Below, one piece after another: positions 12,270-22,485 of a stretch of DNA of 64,000 nt. The position numbers were made by a program, and so were the translations under genes. Where the stretch lies: positions 508,078,873-508,142,872 of the forward strand of contig NC_081415.1 in assembly GCF_030272615.1 (NCBI RefSeq), written 5' to 3'. How positions within the stretch are numbered: the first letter of the stretch is position 1; the number at the start of each line of letters is the position of its first letter. The DNA is from Cryptomeria japonica. Taxonomy: Eukaryota; Streptophyta; Pinopsida; Cupressales; Cupressaceae. Under the pieces are notes generated by a model that made no database searches, was not told the DNA's origin, and was given only the letters and a program-made list of their open reading frames with translations.

Positions 12270-13560
12270 CTTTCATTGTTTTGGCCTAGTGTCCATGGTC
12301 GGGACATGACTCTTTACTATTATTAGTTTGGGTTTAAATTTAAACATTTTCGTACTCACCTTCTTGCATAGCACATCGTCACTTCAACAGTGAAGAAACC
12401 TAAGTTTTGATGATAAGAAGGGGTTAAATCTGTCTACCAAGCTTGCTAGTTGCTAAAAATCTGAGGGTTGTCAACTTAAGATAGCCCTTTGTGATATTTC
12501 ATCCTTGGGAGGTAAAAATCAAATATAGACACTTTTTCTACGATCCTTCTAAATTTTCAATTGTCTATCCAAAATTTTGCCCTTCATCTTATATAGTCTT
12601 CAAATTTTTTCCAACATTGAGTGTGGATGCTACCTTCAATTGGTTAGTGATACAGCTTGCATCTATGTAGAACAATTCATGCACTTCACAAGATTACCAG
12701 AGCGAAGCCATCATATTAAACAGTAGCTTGCCTTCAACATCACAAATAGAAATACCATCCAGTTTCTGAATTGCTACAATGTTGTTGTTGTTGTCTGCTT
12801 TAAATTGTACTACCGCCAACCTGTGTCATCGGTACGTATAGACTCCCATGCTTGTTCATGATGCATGTCCCAAGAATGTTCATTCTTCTTTCTCTCACAC
12901 ATTATATGATAATGCTACACCTCATTTGACTAATCATCATGTTGTTTCTAACGATCATGATATGCTTCCTGCAACTTGTGACAGTCTTATCTCTATATTC
13001 ATTGACTCATCCTCCTTCAAAGGCCAATTTTAGCTTGATTTTACTTTTCTTGGAAATGAATGTTTTTTTTGGTTTCTAATTACGTTGAAAGTGCTTCCCT
13101 TATTTGAAAGGGACGATCTGATTTCGGCCATCAATGGTGTACAATAGAGAAGGGATGCAAGACGATCCAAGCAATCGTAGCCGTTAAATTGCTGTTGTCA
13201 CCGTTTTCTACGTATATGGATTTGTTTAACATGCATTGTCGTTTTATTCTACGCTCACCGTCTTTCGTGCAAATAAATATAGTACCGTCTTTCGTGCAAA
13301 TAAAAATAGTATAAATATGAAGGAACAAGAAACTACATTCATTTGATTTGACCTTTAAGTTTTTAAAAACAAAAAAAATTATCTATTATTTTTTTTAAAA
13401 TTTTGTTTTTTATTTATTTTAATAATTATATAAATAAATATATAAGAATAATCAAATATTCACAAATTATTTTATGTGGACTTCATTGTCATTTGTTTAT
13501 ATTTTGAAAATTCTTTTTCAAATAAAAGAAACTAAAGATAATATATAACGAATTGAGTAA
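12270..13560. other. Anonymous DNA with one short tandem repeat
   Basis: No gene is supported. A plus-strand frame at 12848-13033 has no recognisable domain. The stretch 13360-13520 is very AT-rich. The 27-bp tandem repeat at 13257-13310 is followed directly by a TATAAATA sequence (about 13310-13317). Confidence 0.45.
13257..13310. repeat. 27-bp tandem repeat, two copies, next to a TATA-like box
   Basis: The unit starting ACCGTCTTTCGTGCAAATAA and ending ATAGT occurs at 13257-13283 and 13284-13310 with one substitution. TATAAATA follows at once. Duplicated element plus TATA could be promoter-like, but no gene follows that I can recognise apart from the LINE. Confidence 0.75.
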
Positions 13561-14135
13561 AAATGGAGCGACAAGAGGAGCAAAAGGAGCAACAAGAGGA
13601 GTGAGGAGCGAAGTGGTGATATTGGAGAAGAGCAGAGGGTGAACTTTAGGGGAGATTGGACAACAATCAACGTAGAGGAGGCCTTCCCAATTGATGAATA
13701 AAGGGCAAGATGCACACAACAACACTTCAAGGCGAAGAATGTGAATCTTGGAAATATATGGCAGGGATTGCAGGAAAATCTAGGTGGCGTACATGGGGAA
13801 GACTCTTAGAATTTTAGATATAATTACACGAGGAGCATTAGGGTGATCATATTTTGCAATGGGTATTCCTGGATGGTCACTGGGTGGATCGGTGTTATTC
13901 GGAGCTTTTCCACCAGGAACGGTTTAGGGATTTACCAAGGAAACAACAACAATCGAATAGTCTGGGGAGAAGACAAGGATTAGCTTGGATTCAGCCCCAA
14001 GAAAGGTGGCATTAGGGCTTTACTCCTTTGGTAAGCGATAGGTTTGAGTGGCGAATCAATGACAAAAATAAGGTCGCAAACATAATAAAAATAAATTGAT
14101 ACCAAAAACATAGGAATGAGGGTATTCGTATAAGG

Positions 14136-15005
14136 TGTTGGGATTAAGGTGTCTCAACCTTTGCAAATTCTAACATTGGCTTATGCATTTATTTATTATT
14201 TTATTTATTGCCTACAAATGTCTAGTCATCTAGTGGGATCCACAGGCTTGGTGGCATCCTACTTGGCGATGACTGTATGACACATATGTTGCACATGTGG
14301 AGGTAGGCATCCCATGTGAGGATCTTGACAAGTGTCGGCCTATGATAAATTCTATGACAGAATGGACAAGTGGCAGGAGATACCTTTTGCATGGAGAGGG
14401 TTATGACGAGTTGTAAGAGAATAAGCTAAAATTAGTCATTTACGACGAATTCTCTTACAATTGTAAGTGTTGTAAGATATGACAACTACAAGATGTGTAA
14501 GAGCATCTGTCATACCTTAAAATAGTAAATTTTGAGTGCCCAATTTAGGAGGTTTGAATGGGGAGTCATTTGGAGACGTACATGTGTCATTTGCATGCTT
14601 TCTGGTGGCCAAAAAATAGGGCCAAATGTTATGCACGACCCCATCTTGATGCTTCCTCTTGAGTTGTATTTCTCTGTAAAAGGTAGTCTGAGGAGTGTTA
14701 GATATGTAATGTTTGCAGGTGAAGTATTATGTTTCCGGAATTAATACAGGTTGTGGGTTGTAGCTGTAGACTTTTGGTGAAGAAGCTAAGTGCTGACATT
14801 GTATTGTAAGATTTTGATTACTGGAATACAAAGTACTGTGCTTTTGGAGTGTGGGGTTTTTTACCCGAAAGGGTTTTCCCCACAATATATCTTGTGTTTA
14901 TTGTTTATCTTTTTGCATGTTTATTATCTCTCTATGAATGTGTTTCTATTTTTGTAATAGAAGATTTGTAAGAAAATTTGCACTATCTCCCCCACTAGAT
15001 TAGTG
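14136..15005 (+). mobile_element. Solo LTR, Copia-type, inserted in the LINE
   Basis: Starts TGTTGGGATTAAGG. Near its right end it has a GGGTTTTCCCCAC / TTGTGTTTATTG segment and a CTCCCCCACTAG stretch, features common in plant Copia LTRs. Flanking 5-mers are TAAGG (14131-14135) and TTAGG (15006-15010), one mismatch apart, a plausible aged TSD. Joining the flanks with TTAGG puts a short upstream frame in phase with ORF1. No internal region or second LTR is present, so it is read as a solo LTR. Confidence 0.5.
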
Positions 15006-15879
15006 TTAGGAAGCAATCCTGAGGAGGCATCCGATCGGTGGGATCAAACAAAAAAGCTATGGAAAGGGAAAGAGAAACTAGAAACCGACGAAGGTCCATC
15101 CAAGAAAGAGGCGAATGAATTGAGTAAGCAAACTCCTCTGGCACTAACCAAAACTTTCATTTTGATTGATTTGGGTAAACTGAAAAATGAAATTGGGAAA
15201 TTAAGAGATCGGGGAATATTTGTCAAATTGGGTGGCTTTGCAAAAGGAGGAGGGATGATGGAGAATTGGTGTTATGACAGTTCGGGGGAACAAATATAGG
15301 TTTGTGCCTCGACAAACAATTTTTATTTAGTAATATTTCCTGCAACCCAAGCAAAACAGGAAGCCCTAAGTAATGGTCCATATTATATAGATGGCACAAG
15401 AGTTCATTTGATAGATTGGTATCCAAACTTCAACCCATGGAAGCATATAATAGAAGAAGTACCGATGTGGATCCGTATGTATGAATTCCATTTGACGACT
15501 GGGAGGAAAGTATTTTGAAGGAAATTGGAAGTAAGCTTGCTACATTAATCTCAATGGATGAAATTATGGTTGACAGAAGTCAAGGGGCTTATATAAGGAT
15601 TTGCCTAGGGGTTAGCTCCACAACAACAAATACCATTGGAAATTGAGGTGAGTACAAAGGATGGATTCAGGCTTCTGAAAATTGGAAGAGAAGATCAAAT
15701 GCTGCTATGTCCTAATTGCAGATCCAAGGAACATGGAAATTTGGAGTGCATTGGGATGGTATGGCTTAACAAAGCAAATGAGTATGATCACAAAAAGGAA
15801 GAAGACAAAACAAGATTCCAGAGATCGTGATGAATATTATACAGGGCAAGGTTTGATGGATCCATCGGTCATGGCAATA
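15003..15879 (+). pseudogene. LINE ORF1 (DUF4283-type nucleic-acid-binding protein), broken
   Basis: The translation has the layout of plant LINE ORF1/Gag-like proteins. From about 15200 to 15500 there is the DUF4283 signature: phrases FVKLGGFA, then NGPYYIDGTRVHLIDWYP, then PNFNPW and MWIRMYEF. At 15640-15770 comes KDGFRLLKIG and a CPNCRSKEHGNLEC stretch standing for the zinc-knuckle region. At least one stop after GEQI and a frameshift near 15520 interrupt it. The family binds LINE RNA and acts as a chaperone in the retrotransposition complex. The frame continues across the LTR insertion at 15880. Confidence 0.8.
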
Positions 15880-17305
15880 TTTGTTGGCATATTGGCATAA
15901 ATGATGGAGATGATGATGTGTCGGTAAAGGATGGTATGAGGATATTGATGGACTGTTGGTGATGATATAATTATGATATGATGCTCTATGATTAGTTATT
16001 TGTGTTTTCATTGATGGCAACCATGTTTGTTTATGTTTGGTATATCATCTAAGCTATCTATAAGCCTAACCGGTAATGGAATGTTTGCTAAGTTGACAGT
16101 GAACTGGTAAGCAGGAACAATGAAGGAGATGGTTGCGGTAGAGATTTGTGTTAGAGTTAGGTGTTGTGGTTTGGAATGTATGCTTATGACATTATAATGA
16201 GTCTATGACTGGAACCGCATCATGTTTGGAGAATTGAAAGTCATGTTTCTATTTGACTGTTGTTTATTCAGTGAAGGGTTTGAGAACTGGTGACACGATC
16301 TTTAACCAATGATGTTTTATGGTTTGGCGGTGGATCTTTTCATGATCTTATATTAGTGGTGACATGTCAGAATCCGGTTGAAGTGATAAGATGTTGTTTG
16401 AGCACGATCAAGGAGCGAATTTCTTGGGAAACAACGAAGTGCTTAGTAGAATGTGATAAGTGTTTGACAACTTATTAGATCGATGCATGGTGATGTGTTA
16501 TGATCATTCAACGACTATAATTGTCTTGAAATTTGGTGTAATGATAATGTAATGATCTGAAATGTAAATTCATTATATCTTGTTGATGAGTTAGGGTTAT
16601 GTAACCGATCTAGTTGAAAAGTGTATTTAGGTCAAGTTTGAGAAGAGATTTTGTGTTGGTGATCAAAGAAGGAGAGTGTGTCGAACCAGATTGAGATGTT
16701 TGCATGTGTGAAGCAAATTGGATCTATACTAGCAAGCAGAGAGTGCTATGATTAGGTCATTTACCTGTTGTTCCCTAACAACTACAACAATATTAAAATC
16801 CCTTAACCGGGTAGGTCCTAACAGGCCTGATAAAGGCATTGGGTGGCTCATTAATTTGGGTTTAAATCCTTTAGCAAGGTTACTCCTAACAGTGCTGAGG
16901 TTAAAATCCCTTCATTAGGTGACTCCTAACAGGGTCTGCTCTTAACCGATCATTATTGTAAAACTCTTAACCGGGCTAGGCCTTTAACAGGGCGCATTTT
17001 GAAAGAGTGCAAATTCTGTGGGTACCAATTCTCACTGTGGTTTTTTTCATTTGGGTTTCCACGTGAAAAATCTTAGTGTTCATATGGTAGTTGATTTGTT
17101 TGTGTGTGGATTTGATATCATTACATTGCTTACATGTTGACGAACACATGAATGAGTAGTTTTGTAAATTTGCTTTAAGTGATTGATTGAGTAGTTACCC
17201 ATAGTGGTTATGAATTGTTTTTGAGAAGTATTTCAGACTGGTAAAAGATTTCAATTTATTGTTATCACTGATTCACCCCCCCTCTCAGTAATAACCAGAT
17301 CCTCA
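15880..17305 (+). mobile_element. Solo LTR of a Copia element, inserted in LINE ORF1
   Basis: A 1426-bp insertion flanked by CAATA on both sides (15875-15879 and 17306-17310). It begins TTTGTTGGCATATTGG (two T before the usual TG). Its 3' part has the CCGGG/TCCTAACAG repeats and the CACCCCCCCTCTCAGT segment typical of plant Copia LTR ends. Removing it and one CAATA gives an uninterrupted LINE frame through PSVMAITVLRSW. No internal coding sequence is present, so it is a solo LTR. Confidence 0.8.
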
Positions 17306-17840
17306 CAATAACAGTATTGAGGAGTTGGGATTTGAACCAAGTTGAAGCATTGAAGGAAGATAAAGTCAATAGTATGGCAGAAATGTGCAACAACATCATT
17401 ACCAAGTTTCAAGAAGGGCAGAGGTACAACAATATTGAAACCCATCATGGGGAGGAGGATTGGCTGGAAGGATGGGGAAAATAATAGTACAAATATGGAG
17501 GGAGAAGAGGTGAATGGTATTAATGAATTGGGCTCTGAAGAACTATGTTTGGAGCAAGATCAAGGCGAAATTATGGCTTCAAGTGAGGAGAATGTAGCAA
17601 TGATAAGGATTGAATCCAAAATAGAATGTCAAAGCATGCCAACATGGGATAGCGATAAGGGGGAGGAGCAGATGGATTGGGAGGTAAGGAAGATAATGAG
17701 GCAGTAGTAGAGGAGGATTCTGATTATGATTATGATTAGGATGGAGGTTTTGAAGATGATCAAATACACATTATGGTAGAACGAAGCATTGCACAGACCC
17801 AATCTAAGATTAAAAAAACCATACATTGCAGTTAAAAGAA
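17306..17840 (+). pseudogene. LINE ORF1 C-terminal part and ORF1/ORF2 junction
   Basis: Continues the ORF1 frame from before the solo LTR (TVLRSWDLNQVEALKED and onward) to stops at about 17472-17484. After that, an acidic frame (17435-17707) rich in E, N and G with no known domain may be degraded ORF1 tail. The ORF2 start is not clear because of frameshifts. Confidence 0.6.
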
Positions 17841-18636
17841 GCGGGGGTGCCAAAATGAACAAAGCAAAACTGGAAATTGTAGCCAGTGCAAAGGGACAAA
17901 GAAAATTGAAAAGTAAAGTTGATATGTTGTTACTACAAGAAAAAAATTGGAGGCAAGAGGAATATCAAAACAAGATGAGAATGTGGAGTCAGTGGGAGGG
18001 ATTCTTCGTGGAATCAATTGGGGCGAGGACTTTGGTGGACTTGGAGTGCTGTGGAATCCATTATTGGTTAGATGTACTTTAGTTAGGGAGAATCAAAATT
18101 GGATGGCAATTATATGCAAAACTTTGAACTAGAACAAGGAAATGATTGTGGTAAATGTTTATGGGCCAATTTCGACATTGGACGAGAAATTAATGGCAAG
18201 GTTTAAAGCAATGGCTGGGGACCTAAAGTAAGGAGAAAGTTGTTATTGGAGGAGACTTTAATGCCACATTGAACAATTCAGAAAAGTAGGGAGGTATGCA
18301 AAATATAACCAGGATATATCAAGATTTTTTAGGCTTTCATAGATGACAATAATATTAGAGATATCCCTACTAGGAACGAGACATTCACATGGACGAATAG
18401 GAGAAAAGACTTCACTTGTATAGTAGAAAGGTCAGATAGTTTTCTCCTGTATGGAGAATGAGAGGATCAATCAGACACCCATGAAGCCACTATTTTACCA
18501 TTTACTAAGACTGATCATTTTCCAGTACAACTGATCATCAATGTGGAAGGGCTCAAAGGTGGAAGTCCATTTAGATTTGAAAACATGTGGCTTAGGGATA
18601 TTGAGCTTAATGGTCTAATCAAATTGTGGTGGGATG
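17841..18636 (+). pseudogene. LINE ORF2 endonuclease domain (APE-like EEP), broken
   Basis: Motifs of the exonuclease-endonuclease-phosphatase domain appear in order: DMLLLQEK (about 17920, the catalytic E motif), VIGGDFNATL (18242-18271), then TFTWTNRR (about 18385), and TDHFPVQL (about 18507-18535, the terminal D-H motif). The domain nicks target DNA for target-primed reverse transcription. Several frameshifts and stops separate the motifs. The frame ends at NGLIKLWWD where the Copia element interrupts it and resumes at 39722 as EVRAG. Confidence 0.85.
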
Positions 18637-19380
18637 TGTAAATGTATATGCAATTTTCAATTTGAAGAACAAGTTATATATATATATATATATTTCTTTG
18701 ATTCACAATATAATATGTCTAATTTTTTTTTTCTTTGTTGCAGATGGAGAGAACATTAATTGATTTCGATGCACTTCTCCAAGCAAATGAATCGGGTTAT
18801 ATATGGCAATGAGGGGAGACCAAGTGTTACCTTGGTCGGTTATGTCCTTTGGACATAACCGATCAAGATAACCCTTGATCACACCTTTTGATTACCCAAA
18901 CAACACATTGCTAATTAACCCGATATAAATCGGTGCCATTACATGTTTCATATTAACCGATATGTGTATTGGTGTCAATGCATAACTTGATAATATATAT
19001 CGGTAACTATGATGTCCTTCATCGATCCCCAATCGGTGGCAGTTAAACAGGCCCGATAATTATATCAATTGGTGGCAATAAATAAACAAAACATACCCGA
19101 TAACTAATCAAGGTATTACTAATAACATTTGATAATATATCGGTGACATCATTATTAAGTGCAATTTGATAATTATGAAGGGGTTCAATATATTATAAAT
19201 CATGCATATAGAAATGATATATCAATATATATTAATATACATATGAAGTAATAATAATTACTTCATATATATTTATACATCTCCAAGATCAAACATATAT
19301 ATTTGCATTAATGCCATTCTTCATTTGATGTAAACGGACCTGTATTAGATTTTATTTGACCGATGCTATTTGCATCAACA
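18637..19380 (-). repeat. Copia 3' LTR (left)
   Basis: Direct repeat of 38986-39716. It carries two adjacent hairpins missing from the other LTR: CGGTTATGTCC / GGACATAACCG (18837-18861, 3-nt loop) and GATCAAG / CTTGATC (18861-18880). It also has a shorter TA run and lacks a short segment around 39043-39068 of its partner. Confidence 0.95.
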
Positions 19381-19390
19381 CTCCCTCTTA
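19381..19390 (-). promoter_or_regulatory. Polypurine tract next to the Copia 3' LTR
   Basis: On the minus strand the bases just before the 3' LTR read TAAGAGGGAG, a polypurine tract of the kind that primes plus-strand synthesis. Its position directly against the LTR supports the element boundary. Confidence 0.75.
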
Positions 19391-19914
19391 ACTAGGGAAG
19401 ATAAAGTCATCATGTCTAGCATCTCATTTCTCCTGATGGCTAGGATTCCTTGTGGAGTCTCATAATCTCACTCTACATAGGATCATACCATACAAACATG
19501 AAGTATCACCTAAACACGTGATACAAGAAGTTCATCATCTTGTGATGACATGATATCACCTAACCACATGATATCAGTACTGCCTAAACACACAATACTT
19601 AAGGATAAACATATGAAAATAGTTAAATCTTCAACTTACCCAAGTTGTGGTATGTGCACTAACATTTTATTCAAATGTTATACCACAACACAATCATGGC
19701 ACATCCATGACATACCAGAGATCCAACATGATAACTGGTTTGAACATCATAAGATCATCACCTTACAATGTCTACATACAAGTGCTCATTATCTGAGAGA
19801 TCGCCACCTCTTGGATATGAACACAGGGGGTTAAACCCATAAAAGTCCTAACATGACAAAGAAGTTTACACATTAAACATCTTATTGATATGCAAGTACA
19901 GATTATAAAGCAAA
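19391..19914 (-). other. Copia 3' untranslated region
   Basis: About 520 bp between the RNase H stop and the polypurine tract. No coding sequence was recognised. It contains several near-repeats of ATCACCTAA and CACGTGATA-like words (19500-19600) but no clear array. Confidence 0.6.
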
Positions 19915-20940
19915 TTACCTTTCTATCATACCTAAACCTTTTCTAAAGTGATCAACCTTTACTGTGGAAAGTGGTTTGGTCAGAATATCTGCAGTTTGAT
20001 CTCCTGTACTAACATATTCCAATTTGATCACATTTTTGTCTACCATGTCTTGCACATAATGGTATGGAATCTCAATATGCTTGGATCTGTCATGGAATAC
20101 TGGATTTACATAAATTTTTATGCAGCTCTGGTTGTCACAATGGATGACAACGGGTTTCATAGGTTCACCAAACAATCCCACAAGCAACTTCCTAAGCCAT
20201 ACTGCCTCTCGGGCAGCCATGGAAGTTGCAATGTACTCGGCCTCGGTGGAACTCTGAGCTACAAAAGATTGTTTTTTGTTGATCCAAGATATCATGGCTG
20301 AACCTAAACTGAAGCAACACCCTGAAGTGCTTTTCCCGTCAACCACACTTCCAGCCCAATATGAGTCTGTAAACCTGTGTAGGTCTAGATCAACTTTCTC
20401 ATATTTGAGACCAAGGTTTAGAGTACCTTGTAAGTATCTCAAAATGTGTTTCACTGCAATAAGGTGGATCTCCTTAGGCTCACACATAAACTGACTTAAG
20501 GCATTGACTGCATAAAATATATCTGGCCTTGTATTTACCAGGTACATCGAGGACCCAATCATCTGCCTGTATTGAGTAGGATTAGTGGATTGTGACTCTG
20601 TTGCTGCTTCCTTAAGTTTATGTAAATTTGTCTCCATGGGAGAGGTCATAGGTCTGCAGTTTAGCATTCCGAATCTCTTCAAAATGTCCAAGGTATACTT
20701 ACCTTGGTTTAGTATAATGTTATCAAAATTTTGCCATATTTCCAAACCTAGGAAGTAATGAAGGAGTCCCAAGTCCTTCATATCAAGTTCTTTAGATAGA
20801 TCTTCTCTTGTGATTAATAAGTCATCAACATATAGAATCAATATTAGCATATCACCTTTATTTTGTTTGTAGTAGAGATTAGGATCTGCATCATTTTTAG
20901 AGAAGCCTAGTTCTAAGAGATAGGTGTCAATTCTTTCATA
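19915..20940 (-). pseudogene. Copia RT C-terminal half and RNase H
   Basis: The frame 20850-19915 (311 codons) opens with LILYVDDLLIT, the catalytic YVDD box of Copia reverse transcriptase. It then has DMKDLGLLHYFLGLEI and, in the RNase H part, FTDSYWAGS, STEAEYIA, HCDNQSCI and DQTADILTKPL, all Copia hallmarks. RT copies element RNA to DNA and RNase H removes the RNA strand. Upstream, between 20940 and 20850, the frame continues but is broken by a TAG where RAWYER would be expected, a TGG to TAG change. Confidence 0.95.
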
Positions 20941-21504
20941 CTAGGCTCTGGTACCCTGTTTAAGCCCATAGAGAGCTTTCTTGAGTCTACACACATGAGA
21001 CTCTGCATCATGAATTTCAAATCCTTCAAGTTGCTCAAGGTAGACTTCTTTTGAGATCTCACCATTAAGAAATGTTGTCTTAACATCCATCTGGTGCACC
21101 TTCCACCCTTTTGTTGCTGCAATGGCTAGTACCGCTCTTACTGAGGTATATCTGGCTATAGGTGCAAAGGTTTCTTCATAATCTATCCCTTTCCTTTGAG
21201 AGAACCCTCTAGCTACAAATCTGGCCTTGTGCTTTTCAATACTGCCATCTGCAACATGTTTGATCTTGAAAAGCCATTTAGATGAAACAACAGATTTTTT
21301 AGTAGGCCTAGGAACAATCTCCCAAACATCATTCTTCATAATGGACTGATACTCTTCAGACATGACATCCTTCCATACTTGATGTTTAAGTGCATCTAAT
21401 ACATTGTTTGGTTCAACTTTAGAGAGATCATTCATAAAGGGCAACATAGCTAGTGAATTTATTAGGGCTTTTGCTTTCCTTGAAGGTTCTTGAAGGAGCA
21501 ACAA
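20941..21504 (-). pseudogene. Copia reverse transcriptase N-terminal half
   Basis: 187-codon frame with the start of the RVT_2 domain: VWEIVPRP, SSKWLFKIK, KARFVARGFSQ, GIDYEETFAPIARYTSVR, HQMDVKTTFLNG and LKKALYGLKQGTRA. Family members usually have DVKTAFLNG, so a T replaces A next to the catalytic D. The frame ends at a TAG in the position of a conserved tryptophan and continues in 20940-19915. Confidence 0.95.
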
Positions 21505-22480
21505 ACTTCTGAGCTTCTACTACAGTCTTGGTGGCCCTTAGTGGTCTTTTCTTGAGGTTTTCTCTAGGTGGGTTTTGAGTTTCACCTATAGTTTCCTCAC
21601 GATTCTCCCTCTGAAGCTCAGGAGTAGGATCTTCTATGTTAGGGGTAGGGATATAGATTTCAGGCTCTATTGTACTTTGGGCTCTTTTGAAGGCTAAGTC
21701 TTCTTCAAAGATTACATCCCTATTAAGTTTAATATTTCTGTGACCTTGTATATAGATTCTATAGGCCTTGGATGTTTCACTATATCCTACAACTATTCCC
21801 CTTTTTCCAGAAGGTTCTAGTTTCAGTCTTTTCTCTTTAGGTACATGTATATAGACAAGACACCCAAATATCCTAAGGTGGCTGATATCTGACTTTATTT
21901 TGGTAAAGACTTCCTCAGGAGTTTTATCTTCAAGATGAGAGTGAGGACATCTATTTTGTATATACACAACAGTGCCAGTTGCTTCTGCCCAAAGATTGAT
22001 ATTTAGATTCTGATAAAAAATATGGCTTTGGCAGCTTCTACAATTGTCCTATTTTTTCTCTCAGCTACCCCATTTTGTTGAAGATTATAAGGTATTGTTA
22101 ACTCCCTCTTAATCCTTGAATTTTTACCAAAATCTTTAAATAATTCTAATGTGTATTGCCCTCCCATTATCAGTTCTTAGGGTTTTAATTTTATTTCCTG
22201 AGTAGTTCTCTGTTAGTGATTTAAACTCTTTAAACCTATTGAGGATCTTTTTTGATTCTTTACACTTCAGAAAGTAGATCCAAGTTTTCCTAGAGTAGTC
22301 ATCAACAAATATTACATAATACAAAAATCCCCCTAGAGAGGGTACACACATAGGTCCACATACATCATAATGAACTAACTCTAAAACTTTGCTTGTCTTC
22401 CTAGTACTATTTTGGAAGGCACCCTTGATATTATTACCTAGGGCACATCCCTTGCATGCCTGTGAATGATATTGCTTCAA
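21428..22480 (-). pseudogene. Copia integrase, broken
   Basis: The frame at 22480-22136 gives the integrase core: ACKGCALGN (zinc-binding C-x2-C), then HYDVCGPM (first catalytic D), VDDYSRKTWIYFL and LRTDNG (second catalytic D). A frameshifted, damaged stretch follows (22135-21968), where the third acidic residue would lie. The C-terminal part resumes at 21967 (NRCPHSHLEDKTPEEVF, GCLVYIHVPKEKR, GYSETSKAYRIY). The frame joins the right flank of the Ty3 insertion (GLPK then LKQYHSQ) when one TSD copy is removed. Confidence 0.9.
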
Positions 22481-22485
22481 CTTAG
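22481..22485. repeat. Left TSD (CTTAG) of the Ty3 element
   Basis: CTTAG immediately left of the element is repeated exactly at 37543-37547 immediately right of it. The host Copia reading frame is restored when one copy is dropped. This is a normal integrase-type 5-bp target duplication. Confidence 0.95.
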
